From assembly GCA_963725085.1 (NCBI GenBank), contig CAVRXM010000001.1, positions 744,001 to 808,000 on the forward strand: DNA of 64,000 nucleotides, given 5' to 3'. Origin of the DNA: VRUE01 sp963725085 (GTDB taxonomy: Bacteria > Actinomycetota > Thermoleophilia > Solirubrobacterales > 70-9). The position numbers and the translations under genes are program-made. Position 1 is the stretch's first letter. Every line of letters begins with the position of its first letter. Shown piece after piece: positions 1 through 8,574 of the stretch. Below the pieces are notes generated by a model. The model was given only the letters and a program-made list of their open reading frames with translations, ran no database searches and was not told the origin of the DNA.

Positions 1-210
1 CGGATCCACGAGTTCGACGGCCCGCGGGAGTTCCTCGAGGCGATGCGGGACGCGGACATCACCCGCAAGCACAAGAACCTCGTCTACGTCCAGGCGCTGA
101 AGCTGCTGCAGACGACGGGCCGGCCGAAAGCGTCGAAGCGCAAGGTCGCCAACGCGAAACCGGTGCGCGGCGGGCGCCCGCGGCGCGGCAGGTCGCCGAG
201 CAAGAGCTGA
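1..210 (+). CDS. C-terminal end of an unrecognised protein (5' truncated by window edge)
   Basis: Reading frame 1 is open from the first base to a TGA at 208-210 and gives 69 residues. The first half looks globular (RIHEFDGPREFLEAMRDAD), and the last 30 residues are Arg/Lys/Pro-rich, like a flexible basic tail. I do not recognise the family. The stop overlaps the ATG of the next gene (TGATG), so the two are probably translated as one operon. A link to nucleic-acid metabolism is only suggested by the basic tail and the UDG-like neighbour. Confidence 0.6.
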   Translation, partial: RIHEFDGPREFLEAMRDADITRKHKNLVYVQALKLLQTTGRPKASKRKVANAKPVRGGRPRRGRSPSKS

Positions 211-872
211 TGCAGGCGGGCCGCGCTAAAGGAGCCGCGGCGGACTCGTCAAAGAGATCGGCCAGCGTGCCGGCAACCGACGACGAGATAAGAGAGAAGT
301 ACCTCGAGCGCGCGATCCGCGAGCTCAACCAGCTGACCCACGACCTGCAGGAGTGCCCGCACTGCCCGCGGGGGAAGCTGATGCCGGTCCTCGGCTCCGG
401 CCACCCACAGGCCGACGTCTTCATGGTCAAGCACGCGCCCGCCGTGGCCGAGATCGAAGAGGGCGTCGCCTTCTACGGCCGCGCCGGCAACGCGCTGATG
501 AAGAGCTTCAAGCGGCTCGGGATCGACCCGCTGGTCGTCTACGGGACCCTCTGCGTCAAGTGCCCGATCGCCGAGCCCGACCTGGCGGCGACCGAGTGCG
601 TGCGGAGGATGGTCGAGGAGATCGCGATCGTCCAGCCGAAGATCCTGGTCGTGATGGGGGAGCCGGCGCTGCGGGTCGTCAACGGCCTCGAGCTGCCGCT
701 CTCGCGCAAGATCGAGGGCCGCGAGGGCGAGATCCAGGCGTTCACGCCGACCATCGACGCCCTCTACACCCCCGACATCGACGACTCCCTCGACGAGGAG
801 AGCGCCAAGCAGCGCTTCTGGCGCGCGTTCAGGATCCTCGGCGAGTGGTACGAGGACCTGCCGCCTTACTAG
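210..872 (+). CDS. Uracil-DNA glycosylase superfamily protein, family 4/5-like, variant active-site motif
   Basis: The 220-residue protein has the layout of Fe-S uracil-DNA glycosylases, which remove uracil from DNA in base-excision repair. Cys49 and Cys52 (ECPHCP), Cys118 (VKCP) and Cys130 (TEC) sit where the four [4Fe-4S] ligands of family 4 enzymes lie. The block GVAFYGRAGNAL at 85-96 matches the conserved G-x-P-F-x-G-R-A-G-x-x-L stretch. Motif 1, normally GEAPG, reads KHAPA (74-78), so the usual catalytic/water-positioning residues are altered and activity on uracil is uncertain. The first ~30 residues are low complexity, and a later start is possible. Its start overlaps the upstream stop. 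The C-terminus is acidic. Confidence 0.8.
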   Translation: MQAGRAKGAAADSSKRSASVPATDDEIREKYLERAIRELNQLTHDLQECPHCPRGKLMPVLGSGHPQADVFMVKHAPAVAEIEEGVAFYGRAGNALMKSFKRLGIDPLVVYGTLCVKCPIAEPDLAATECVRRMVEEIAIVQPKILVVMGEPALRVVNGLELPLSRKIEGREGEIQAFTPTIDALYTPDIDDSLDEESAKQRFWRAFRILGEWYEDLPPY

Positions 873-879
873 GCGCCGC

Positions 880-1659
880 TCAGGCAGCCGGAGCGGCCGC
901 CTCGGCGACGGCGCTCATCGCCTCGACCGTGGCGCTGGCGAGGCCGCGGACGACGATCGTGTCGAGCGCGGTGTAGGCGGCGAGCCTGCGCCGGGCGTCC
1001 TCGCCGTCGGCGGCGGCGACGCCGACCGTGCCCTCGGGCTCGTCGAGGCGGTCGAAGTGGTTGCGATAGCCGTCGTGGAGGTCGCGGTAGAACGACTCCT
1101 CCTTGGCGAGGCGCTCGGCGGCGTCGGGCCCGACCGCGGTGCGGACATAGCCGAACACCGGCGGCGCGTCCCGCCCCGCCTCGGCGGCGCCGGCCTCGAC
1201 CTTCGTCCGCGCCCCTGCGGCGAACTCCGGCGTCATCCAGTTGAAGAAGGCTCCGTCGTAGGCGGAGCCGGCGAGCGCGCACATCTTCGGCCCCATCGCC
1301 GCCAGCACCAGCCGCACGTCGGGGAGCCTCTCGCGGAGCTCCGGCAGCGCCTCGCGCATCCGGGTCAGCGGCCGCTCGGCGAAGCCGGCGCCGACCCCGA
1401 GCCAGAGCCGCGCCGGGTCGAGCCCGACCCGCTCGACGTCGGCGGCGATCTCCTCCGGCGAGGTTCGGTCGAGCGCGATCACCGCCACCCCCAGCTCGAC
1501 ATCCGGCGCCGCCGCCGCGAACTCGGCCAGCGTCTCGAGGCCCTTGGCGCCGGGGTGGTCGTTCGACCACATCGAGCCGTATCCGAGCTCGGCGCAGCGC
1601 GCCGCGAGCGGCCCGGCGACCTCGGGGTCGAGGCCCGCGGCGACCCCGAATCCCCTCAT
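880..1659 (-). CDS. LLM-class F420-dependent oxidoreductase (luciferase-like)
   Basis: The start MRGFGVAAGLD gives 259 residues with the luciferase-like monooxygenase TIM-barrel pattern: an N-terminal strand, ELGYGSMWSNDHP near residue 25, an IALDRTSPEEIAADVERV helix, and the glycine-rich WLGVGAGF loop near residue 85. Actinobacterial members use coenzyme F420 or flavin for hydride transfer; the substrate cannot be told from sequence. Upstream in-frame Met codons (1716, 1788) would run into the rlmD stop at 1758 or add a non-conserved leader, so 1659 is preferred. It lies downstream of rlmD on the same strand, ~100 bp away, and converges on the UDG-like gene with a 7-bp gap. Confidence 0.8.
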   Translation of the reverse strand: MRGFGVAAGLDPEVAGPLAARCAELGYGSMWSNDHPGAKGLETLAEFAAAAPDVELGVAVIALDRTSPEEIAADVERVGLDPARLWLGVGAGFAERPLTRMREALPELRERLPDVRLVLAAMGPKMCALAGSAYDGAFFNWMTPEFAAGARTKVEAGAAEAGRDAPPVFGYVRTAVGPDAAERLAKEESFYRDLHDGYRNHFDRLDEPEGTVGVAAADGEDARRRLAAYTALDTIVVRGLASATVEAMSAVAEAAAPAA

Positions 1660-1757
1660 CAAGTCCGCCCGCCTGCTCTGCTCCCGCTCGCTCGCAGTCG
1701 CATGACCGGAGATCATGCTCGCTCGCTCCCGCGTCCGCGACGGGCGGGTCGCCGCGA

Positions 1758-3107
1758 TCAAGAAATCTTCTCCAGGAGGGCCACGCACTCGATGTGCGGG
1801 GTCTGGGGGAACATGTCGACCGGCCTCACCCGGGTCAGGCTATAGCCGGCCTCGACGAGCTGGGCGGCGTTCGGGGCGAGCGTCGTCGGGTTGCAGGAGA
1901 CGTAGACGATCCGCCTCGCGTCGCACTCGATCACCCGCCGGACGATCTTCTGCGAGAGGCCGGCGCGGGGCGGGTCGAGGATCACCACGTCCGGCTTTCC
2001 GGCCTGCTCGAGCAGAGGCCGGACGCCGGTGCGGGCGCTGCCGGCGACGAAGGTCGCGTTCGTGATCCCGTTCCCCTCGGCGTTGCGCTCGGCGTCGGCG
2101 ATCGCGTCCGGCACCAGCTCCAGGCCCCAGACCTCGCCCGCCCTCGCCGCCATCGAGAGGCCGATCGTGCCGATCCCGCAGTAGAGGTCGAAGACACGCT
2201 CGTTGCCGCTCAGCCCGGCGTACTCGGCGGCGACGGCGTAGAGGCGCTCGGCCATCTCGGTGTTGGTCTGGAAGAAGGCGTCGTGGGAGATCTCGAGCCG
2301 GAGGCCGGCGAGCTCCTCCCGCAGCCGCTCGGCGCCGAGCACGCCGGTCGGCCCCTCGGTGCCGCCGGAGTCGCCCTCGATCACGGTGTGGAGGTCGACC
2401 GGCGGTTTCGGGAACCGGGCCGGCGAGGTGACGAGGCGGGTCTGGATCTGGCCGGTGCGCCATCCCTCGCGGACGACCAGGTTCCGCAGCGTCCCCTCGC
2501 GCGCACGGCGGTCGTAGGCCGGGATCGCCTCGAGCCGGGCCCAGTCGCGGACCCGGTTGCGCGCCTCGTTGCCCCGCTCGGAGGCGAGCAGGCAGTCCTC
2601 GACGCCGACGACGAGGTCCCAGCGCCCGCGGGCGTGGAACCCGAGCACGACCTCGCCATCGCGCTCGCCGAAGCTGTACTCGAGCTTGTTGCGGTAGCGC
2701 CACTGTTCGACCGCCGGCTCGATCTCCTCGAGCTCGAACCCCTCGAGCCCGCCGATCCGCCGCAGCGCGTCGGCGACCTGCTCGGACTTGCTCGAGAGCT
2801 GGCGCTCGTAGGGCAGTCCCTGCCAGGGCGCCCCCGGGCACGGCTCGCCCTCGTGGACGCAGCGGTCGGCGACCCGGTCGGGGGCGGGGCGGAGCAGCTC
2901 GACGGCCCGGGCCTCGGCGAACCGCTTCTTCGCCTTCGTCACCTCGGCGAGGACGCGGTCGCCGGGGAGGGCGCCGGCGACGAAGACGACGAAGCCCTCG
3001 GCCCGGGCCACCCCGCGGCCGCCGAAGGCGAGCGACTCGACCTCGACCTCGAGCTGCTGGCCGCGGCGCGGGCGCGCCGCGGCGATCTCACCGGTCGCCG
3101 AGGTCAC
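1758..3107 (-). CDS. rlmD: Class I SAM-dependent RNA (uracil-C5)-methyltransferase, RlmD/TrmA family
   Basis: The 449-residue protein methylates C5 of a uridine in rRNA or tRNA using S-adenosylmethionine. An N-terminal TRAM-like RNA-binding domain (about 15-75) is followed by a central domain and a C-terminal Rossmann methyltransferase: FDLYCGIGTIGLS (SAM binding), LDPPRAGL, and YVSCNPTTLA with the catalytic Cys. It ends in DMFPQTPHIECVALLEK, typical of the family. The Fe-S cluster region reads C-x6-C-P-G-A-x-W-Q, where family members usually have C-x5-C-x2-C, so the third Cys is missing. Start is GTG at 3107, directly abutting the inferred true stop of the upstream phasin-like gene (3108-3110). 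RlmD is favoured over TrmA from the TRAM domain, but the exact target is not proven. Confidence 0.88.
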   Translation of the reverse strand: MTSATGEIAAARPRRGQQLEVEVESLAFGGRGVARAEGFVVFVAGALPGDRVLAEVTKAKKRFAEARAVELLRPAPDRVADRCVHEGEPCPGAPWQGLPYERQLSSKSEQVADALRRIGGLEGFELEEIEPAVEQWRYRNKLEYSFGERDGEVVLGFHARGRWDLVVGVEDCLLASERGNEARNRVRDWARLEAIPAYDRRAREGTLRNLVVREGWRTGQIQTRLVTSPARFPKPPVDLHTVIEGDSGGTEGPTGVLGAERLREELAGLRLEISHDAFFQTNTEMAERLYAVAAEYAGLSGNERVFDLYCGIGTIGLSMAARAGEVWGLELVPDAIADAERNAEGNGITNATFVAGSARTGVRPLLEQAGKPDVVILDPPRAGLSQKIVRRVIECDARRIVYVSCNPTTLAPNAAQLVEAGYSLTRVRPVDMFPQTPHIECVALLEKIS

Positions 3108-3577
3108 CTAACCGAGTTTTTTTCGTGCCCGGCGCGCTGCCTGGGTCGCCTGTTTGCGAACCGGGGCCGCGTGGCCGCCGACGCCTTTGCGCGCCTGCCG
3201 GACTAGCCGTTCCAGCTCTTTCAGCAGCCCGTCGGTCTGCCGGCGGCCTTTTTGACCAGGTCGGAGAGCAGCTTTTCGGCGTCACTGCGCTGGAGCCGGC
3301 CACGCCGGACGGCGTCGTCGACCACTTCCTGGAGGCGGTCGCGGCTGAGGGTGACGCTCTGCTCGAGGCTTTCGCGGAACTGCTCGACGCTCTTGTCGAG
3401 GCCGCTGCTACGGGCGGCTCTTGGTTTCGCTTTCGCTTTAGCTTTCGCTTTCGGTTTGGCTTTAGCTTTAGCTTTCGCTTTCGGTTTGGCTTTGGCTTTC
3501 GCTCTCGCTTTTGTGCCGGGCGAGGCTTTTTTGGCTTTTTTCGTCGCTTTGCCCGATTTCGATTTTTTCTCGGCCAT
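3108..3577 (-). CDS. Ala/Lys-rich phasin- or histone-H1-like protein, with a -1 frame change in its C-terminus
   Basis: From ATG 3577 the protein starts with a ~55-residue tail of K/A/P repeats (AKAKAKPKAKAK), like bacterial H1-type nucleoid proteins or polyhydroxyalkanoate-associated proteins. A helical region follows (SLEQSVTLSRDRLQEVVDDA, then RRGRLQRSDAEKLLSDLVKK). In frame 0 a TGA at 3221 ends it abruptly (118 aa). In the -1 frame, entered at CAAAAAG, it continues as GRRQTDGLLKELERLVRQAR and then a basic tail to a TAG at 3108-3110, immediately before the rlmD GTG. The -1 product (~156 aa) looks like the natural protein. The cause may be a one-base deletion (sequencing or real) or programmed frameshifting. 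Likely role: DNA compaction or granule association (inference). Confidence 0.7.
3247..3256 (-). other. Possible -1 slippery site GTCAAAAAGG in the phasin-like gene
   Basis: On the minus strand the run C-AAA-AAG-G is followed by a coding-quality -1 frame of about 46 codons that ends exactly where rlmD starts. A -1 slip here changes KKAAGRPTGC* into KKGRRQTDGLLKELERL. The motif is weaker than the classical A-AAA-AAG, and no strong pseudoknot is obvious downstream. A single lost G in the AAAAAGG run would explain it equally well. Confidence 0.35.
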
Positions 3578-3634
3578 TGCTCCTCGCCTCCTGGTCGTTT
3601 GGCTTCGTCGAGAACTGACTATCTCACGACACGG

Positions 3635-4456
3635 TCATCGGGATGGTTCGAGGCTGCACTCGACCGGGGCGTGATCGGAGAGGCGGAGCGCCAACCCGCC
3701 GCACTCGACCTCGCGCCGCTCCCCCGGCCAGCGGGTCGGCGGCTCGACCTGGGCCAGGCCGCTGACGAGAAGGTGGTCGATCGCGTCGGCAGCGGTGGTG
3801 CCGGTGAGGCCGAAGCCCTTCTCCAGCTCCTCGAACAGCGCCGGGCTCTCGCCGGGTCGGAGGTTGAGGTCGCCGCCGAAGAGCAGCGGCGCCTCGCCCG
3901 CCCACTCGCTGGCGGCGGTCGCGGCTCTGACGACGTCCTCGGCGGCGAGGTCGGGAATGTCGTTCGTCGCGTGCAGGTTGGCGACGCAGATGCCCGACCC
4001 GGTCCTGGTGAATGCCATCGCGCGGCGCTCCGGCCGGCCCTCGTGGATCGCCAACTCGCGGTGCTCCTCGATCCCGCCGAGCGCGCCCGAGGCCCGCACC
4101 AGGGTCAGGTTCGAGCCTCCCTCGCCGGAGGCGATCAGGTCGGGGTTGAGCGCGGCGGCCGCCCGCCGCAGCGGGGCGAGGGAGTTGCGCGAGGTCAGCA
4201 CCCGATGGCCTTCGGCGCCGGTGGCCATCGCGAGCGGCTCGGCGTAGCGCGGCGGGCACTCCTGCAGCAGCGCCACGTCCCATTCCCAGGATGCGAGCAG
4301 CGCGGCGAACTCGGCCTCGAGGTCGCGGTTGACCTGGATGTGGGTCGCGTTGCGCTCCGGGATCCGCAGCAGCCGCGAGCGCCAGGTGCGCAGCCCGGGA
4401 TCGGGCGGGAAGTCCCGTCCGTGGAAGAGGTTCCAGGCGATTGCGGTGAACCGCAC
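3635..4456 (-). CDS. Endonuclease/exonuclease/phosphatase (EEP) family hydrolase
   Basis: From GTG 4456 the 273-residue protein begins VRFTAIAWNLFHGRDFPPDP. The strand plus WNLFHGR is the first Mg-binding Asn region of the DNase I/EEP fold. LLQEC carries the conserved Glu, VANLHATNDIP the catalytic His region, and GGDLNLRPGES the D-x-N signature. SDHAPVECSL at the end carries the terminal Asp-His pair. The full catalytic set is present, so it should be an active metal-dependent phosphoesterase; whether it acts on nucleic acid, lipid or inositol phosphate is not clear. It diverges from argF with only 18 bp between start codons. Longer minus-strand extension into argF is an antisense shadow. 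Confidence 0.85.
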   Translation of the reverse strand: MRFTAIAWNLFHGRDFPPDPGLRTWRSRLLRIPERNATHIQVNRDLEAEFAALLASWEWDVALLQECPPRYAEPLAMATGAEGHRVLTSRNSLAPLRRAAAALNPDLIASGEGGSNLTLVRASGALGGIEEHRELAIHEGRPERRAMAFTRTGSGICVANLHATNDIPDLAAEDVVRAATAASEWAGEAPLLFGGDLNLRPGESPALFEELEKGFGLTGTTAADAIDHLLVSGLAQVEPPTRWPGERREVECGGLALRLSDHAPVECSLEPSR

Positions 4457-4474
4457 CCGCTTAGTATCAGCGTC

Positions 4475-5359
4475 TTGAAGCGAGATTTCCTGACAGGCGA
4501 GGAGCTCGGCGCCTTCGAGCTCGGAAGGCTGCTCGACCGGGCCGCCGAGCTGAAAGCGGGAAGACGCGACGGCGCCGGCGCCGGCGAGCTCGGCGGTCGC
4601 AGCATCGCGCTGGTCTTCGAACGGCCCTCGACCCGGACCCGGATCTCCTTCGAGGTCGGCGTCGCCGAGCTCGGCGCGACGCCGATCGTCCTCCGCAGCG
4701 ACGAGCTCCAGCTCTCCCGCGGCGAGTCGGTGGCGGACACGGCGCGGGTCCTGTCGCGCTTCGTCGACGCGATCGTGATCCGCTCGGGGTCGCACGAGAC
4801 CGTCGTCGAGCTGGCGGCGGCGGCCGATGTCCCCGTCGTCAACGCGCTGACCCCGCTCCACCACCCGTGCCAGGCGCTCGCCGACCTGCTCACCCTCCGC
4901 GAGCGCTTCGGCGACCTGGCCGGCCTTCGCCTCGCCTACGTCGGCGACGGCAACAACGTCGCCCGCTCGCTGGCGATCGCCGGTGAGCTGACCGGGGTCG
5001 AGGTGGTCGTCGCGGCGCCTCCCGGCTATCAGCTCGAGGAGGGGCACGGGGTGGAGCTGACCGACGATCCCCGCGCCGCGGCCGCCGGCGCCGACGCGAT
5101 CTACACCGACGTCTGGGTCAGCATGGGCGAGGAGGAGGAGGCAGCGCGCCGCCGCGCCGACCTGGCGCCGTTCCAGGTCGACGCGGACCTGCTCGGCGCC
5201 GCCAAGGACACCGCGATCGTCCTCCACTGCCTCCCCGCGCACCCGGGGGAGGAGATCACCGCCGAGGTCCTCTACGGGGACCGCTCCGCGGTCTGGGACC
5301 AGGCCGAGAACCGCCTCCACGCCCAGAAGGCGCTGCTCGAGGCGCTGCTCGCCGGCTAG
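4475..5359 (+). CDS. argF: Ornithine carbamoyltransferase
   Basis: The 294-residue enzyme forms citrulline from ornithine and carbamoyl phosphate in arginine synthesis. The carbamoyl-phosphate loop FERPSTRTRISFE is near residue 50, HHPCQALAD near 130, the SMG loop appears as VWVSMGEEEE near 210, and HCLPAHPGEE near 250 carries the ornithine-binding Cys. All the family signatures are intact. No ATG or GTG is available, so the start is a TTG at 4475 (LKRDFLTGEEL), matching the usual N-terminus. No other arg genes are visible. It is followed after 7 bp by lgt. Confidence 0.93.
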   Translation: MKRDFLTGEELGAFELGRLLDRAAELKAGRRDGAGAGELGGRSIALVFERPSTRTRISFEVGVAELGATPIVLRSDELQLSRGESVADTARVLSRFVDAIVIRSGSHETVVELAAAADVPVVNALTPLHHPCQALADLLTLRERFGDLAGLRLAYVGDGNNVARSLAIAGELTGVEVVVAAPPGYQLEEGHGVELTDDPRAAAAGADAIYTDVWVSMGEEEEAARRRADLAPFQVDADLLGAAKDTAIVLHCLPAHPGEEITAEVLYGDRSAVWDQAENRLHAQKALLEALLAG

Positions 5360-5366
5360 CCCGCGG

Positions 5367-6159
5367 ATGTACCCCGAGATCAACATCGGCCCGCGTCACC
5401 CTCCAGACCTTCGGCCTGATGTTCGCGCTCGCCTTCCTCGCCGCGGGGGCGCTGATCGGGAAGCGCCTGGGGGAGATCGGCAGGCCGCCCGATTGGGCCT
5501 ATGAGATGGGGTTCGCGGCGCTCGTCGGCGGCATCGTCGGCTCGCGCATCTACTTCATCGTCCAGAACTACGACAGCGTCAAGGACGACCTGCTCGGCAA
5601 CCTCTTCTCGGGCTCGGGGCTGGTCTGGTACGGGGGGCTGATCGGCGGCGCGCTCGGGGTCCTGCTGTGGGCCTGGTACCGCGACTTCCTCGGCCTCGCG
5701 CTGCTCGACCTCGCGGCGCCGGCGCTGGCCCTCGGCTACGCGATCGGCCGCTGCGGTTGCCAGCTCTCCGGCGACGGCGACTACGGCAAGGCCTGGAACG
5801 GGCCCTGGGCGATGTCGTACCCGGACGGGACGGTCCCGACCGAACAGACGGTCCACCCGACGCCGATCTACGAGACCCTGGCGATGGGCCTCGGGGCCTG
5901 GTTGCTGTGGCAGCTGCGCGACCGCTACCGGACCGGCGTCCTCTTCGCCATCTATCTCCTCTACGCGGGGGCGGAGCGCCTCCTCGTCGAGTTCCTGCGC
6001 CGCAACGACACGGTGGCGCTGGGGCTGACCGGCCCGCAGCTCGAGAGTCTTGTCATCATGTCCGTCGGCGTGATCTGGATTCTCGCGGTGAGGCGCCGGC
6101 ACGGCACGCTTTCCCGCGTTGGCGCGCCGGTCACCTCGCAACCGCGGCCGGCCGCCTGA
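5367..6159 (+). CDS. lgt: Prolipoprotein diacylglyceryl transferase, with an apparent 1-base insertion near the start
   Basis: Lgt transfers diacylglycerol from phosphatidylglycerol to the Cys of lipoprotein precursors in the cytoplasmic membrane. Several membrane helices, the WYGGLIGGALG segment, the signature GRCGCQLSGDGDYG, HPTPIYE and a final helix are present. The expected N-terminus MYPEINIGP is encoded at 5367-5393, but the frame then shifts by one base; removing one C of CCCGCG at about 5391-5395 joins it to VTLQTFGLMFALAF, as in other Lgt proteins. The restored protein is 263 residues. Read literally, the first in-frame start would be ATG 5419 and would lose the first helix. Since lgt is normally required, a sequence error is most likely. 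Confidence 0.9.
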
Positions 6160-6219
6160 ACGCAGTGCCAAACGACGTGATCACCCACGAGAAGACCCGA
6201 ACCGAGGAGGAACGCAGGC

Positions 6220-7068
6220 GTGGGACCGATGGAGGCAGGAAGGGAGGAGTTGCCGGTGGCGACCGTTGAGGCTGTCGTCGAGGCCGCCGCCGAGAAGATC
6301 GCCGCGGCCGGCTGCGAGGAGCCGCGCTCCGACGCCGAGGCGCTGGTCGCCGACGCCCTCGGCATCGACGCCGCCGACCTCTCGCGCGACGGGTCGGGCG
6401 AGGTCCCCGCGGACGTCGCCGAGGCGATCGAGCAGTCCGTCGCCCGCCGCGCCGAGCACGAGCCGCTCGCCTACATCCTCGGCCGCGAGGGCTTCCGCGG
6501 GATCGAGGTCGCCGTCGACTCGCGGGTGCTGATCCCGCGGCGCGAGACCGGCCTCCTGGTCGAGGCCGCCGAAGAGCTGCCCGAGGGGGCCCGCGTCCAC
6601 GAGATCGGCACCGGCTCGGGGGCCGTCGCCCTCGCCCTGCTCAGCGAGCGGCCCGACCTGCGGGTCACCGCGTCCGACCTCTCGCCGGAGGCGGCCGAGG
6701 TCGCGCGCGAGAACGCCGAGCGGCTCGGCATCGACCTCGAGGTGACCGTCGAGGAGGGTCTCCCCGACGCGCTGCTCGAGGAGGACGTCGACATGGTCCT
6801 CGCCAATCTTCCCTACGTCACCGACTCGACGATCTTCGAGCGCTCGCCGGAGATCCAGCGCGAGCCGCGGATCGCGGTCACCGGCGATTGCGGTGAGGAC
6901 GGCCTCGGGGTGATCCGCGGCGTCCTCGCCGAGATCCCGTCCGGCTGGCAGGTCGCCTTCGAGCACGACACCCACCACGGCCCGGCGCTGCGCGAGATGC
7001 TGCGCGAAGCGTCGACGATGACCGACTACATGGGTGGCGAGCGGGTGACGGTCGGCGTCGTCCCATGA
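6220..7068 (+). CDS. prmC: Peptide chain release factor N5-glutamine methyltransferase
   Basis: The 282-residue protein methylates the GGQ glutamine of release factors. An N-terminal helical domain (to ~85) is followed by EPLAYILGREGFRG, VLIPRRETG (usually IPRPETE), the SAM loop HEIGTGSGAVAL, and the catalytic motif as ANLPYV, where most PrmC proteins have NPPY. AGGAGG at 6205-6210 lies 9 bases before GTG 6220, which decides the start; ATG 6229 is an alternative. It sits between lgt and lysS, all on the + strand and closely spaced. Confidence 0.88.
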   Translation: MGPMEAGREELPVATVEAVVEAAAEKIAAAGCEEPRSDAEALVADALGIDAADLSRDGSGEVPADVAEAIEQSVARRAEHEPLAYILGREGFRGIEVAVDSRVLIPRRETGLLVEAAEELPEGARVHEIGTGSGAVALALLSERPDLRVTASDLSPEAAEVARENAERLGIDLEVTVEEGLPDALLEEDVDMVLANLPYVTDSTIFERSPEIQREPRIAVTGDCGEDGLGVIRGVLAEIPSGWQVAFEHDTHHGPALREMLREASTMTDYMGGERVTVGVVP

Positions 7069-7084
7069 AGCGCGAAGCATTGTC

Positions 7085-8570
7085 TTGAGCGACGGGTGGC
7101 TCGACCGAGGCCGAGCGCGCGGCCAAGGCCGAGCGCCTGCGCGGCGAGGGGATCGACCCCTTCCCGCGCTCCTTCGGCGATCGCGTCCGGATCGACTCGA
7201 TCCTCGAGGCGCACGACCCGGAGGCGCTGGGCGAGGGCGAGCACGGCGAGTTCTCCTACCGGATCGCCGGCCGGGTGACCGGGCAGCGCGGCCACGGCAA
7301 GACGACCTTCTTCGACGTCCGCGACCTCTCCGGGACGATCCAGGCCTACGCCCGGGTCGACGCGCTCGGCCAGGAGGCCTTCGACCGGATCGAGGACCTC
7401 GACATCGGCGACATCGTCGGCGTCGAGGGCGACCTCTACGTGACCAAACGAGGCCAGCTCGCGATCGAGGTCCGCGAGTGCGTCCTGCTGGCGAAGGCGC
7501 TGCGCGACCCGCCCGACCTCTTCCACGGCATCTCCGACCCCGACGTCCGCTATCGCCAGCGCGAGCTCGACCTGATGGCGAACGAGCGCTCGCGCGAGGT
7601 GTTCCTGATGCGCGCCAAGGTGCTGGCGGCGATCCGCGAGCACATGAACGAGCGCGGCTTCGTCGAGCTCGAAACGCCGATCCTGCAGCGGATGACCGGC
7701 GGCGCCGCGGCGCGGCCGTTCAAAACCCACCACCACGCGCTCGACCGCCACCTCTTCCTGCGGATCGCGACCGAGCTCTACCTGAAGCGGGCGATCGTCG
7801 GCGGCTTCGAGGACGTCTACGAGCTCGGCAAGTTCTTCCGCAACGAGGGGATGTCGCCCCAGCACAACCCCGAGTTCACGATGCTCGAGTGGTTCGTCAG
7901 CGGCGCCGACTACCACGGCGTGATGAAGGTCGGCGAAGAGCTGGTCGCCGACGTCGTCGAGCGGGTGCTCGGGACGACGAAGGTCGAGCGCGACGGTGAG
8001 ACGATCGACTTCGCGACGCCGTGGAAGCGGGTCAAGCTGCGCGATGCGCTGCTCGAGGAGACCGGCGTCGACATCACCGAGGCGAGCCGCGACGAGCTCG
8101 CCGAGCTGGCCGGCGAGGACGCCGCGCCGGACGACGACTGGGCCGGGCTGGTCGACACCCTGCAGGGCAAGCTGGTCGAGCCGAAGCTGATCCAGCCGAC
8201 CTGGATCGAAGACCTGCCGCTCGACATCTGGCCGCTGGTGAAGCCGGTCGCCGAGCACCCGACGCTGCTCGGCGAGGCCTTCGACGGGATCGTCGCCGGG
8301 ATGGAGATCCTCGGCGGCGGCACCGACATCAACGACCCGGTCGAGCAGCGGCGGCGGTTCGTCGAACAGCGCGAGCGGCAGGAGTCCGGCGCCGAGGAGA
8401 ACCCGCACGAGCACGACGAGGAGTTCGTGCGGGCGCTCGAATACGGGATGCTGACCGCGAGCGGCTGCGGCCTCGGCGTCGACCGGCTGATGATGATCAT
8501 CAGCGGCTCGAAGACGCTGCGCGACGTGATCCTGTTCCCGTCGATGCGGGAGCGCCCCGCCGAGGGCTGA
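7085..8570 (+). CDS. lysS: Lysyl-tRNA synthetase, class II, with an apparent 1-base insertion at the start
   Basis: The enzyme charges tRNA-Lys. An OB-fold anticodon-binding domain (GRVTGQRGHGKTTFFDVRDL onward) is followed by the class II catalytic domain: motif 2 FRNEGMSPQHNPEFTMLEW, and motif 3 with GCGLGVDRLMMI near the end. The literal frame has no start before GTG 7275, which would cut off ~60 residues. Upstream codons are clearly coding (EAERAAKAERLRGEGIDPFP), and deleting one G of the GGG at 7094-7096 joins them to a TTG at 7085 (LSDGGSTEAER). This gives 494 residues, the usual length. The gene is essential, so an assembly error is the best explanation. Confidence 0.92.
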
Positions 8571-8574
8571 GCGG

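Noticed and set aside
1057..3206. Plus-strand frames over the F420 oxidoreductase and rlmD genes (262 and 470 codons)
   Set aside because: Leu/Arg/Glu-rich antisense shadows without domain motifs or ribosome sites.
3125..5386. Long open frames on both strands across the EEP and argF genes (744 and 583 codons)
   Set aside because: High GC removes stops in shadow frames. The real N-termini at 4456 (minus) and 4475 (plus) follow the families, and the extensions have no sense.
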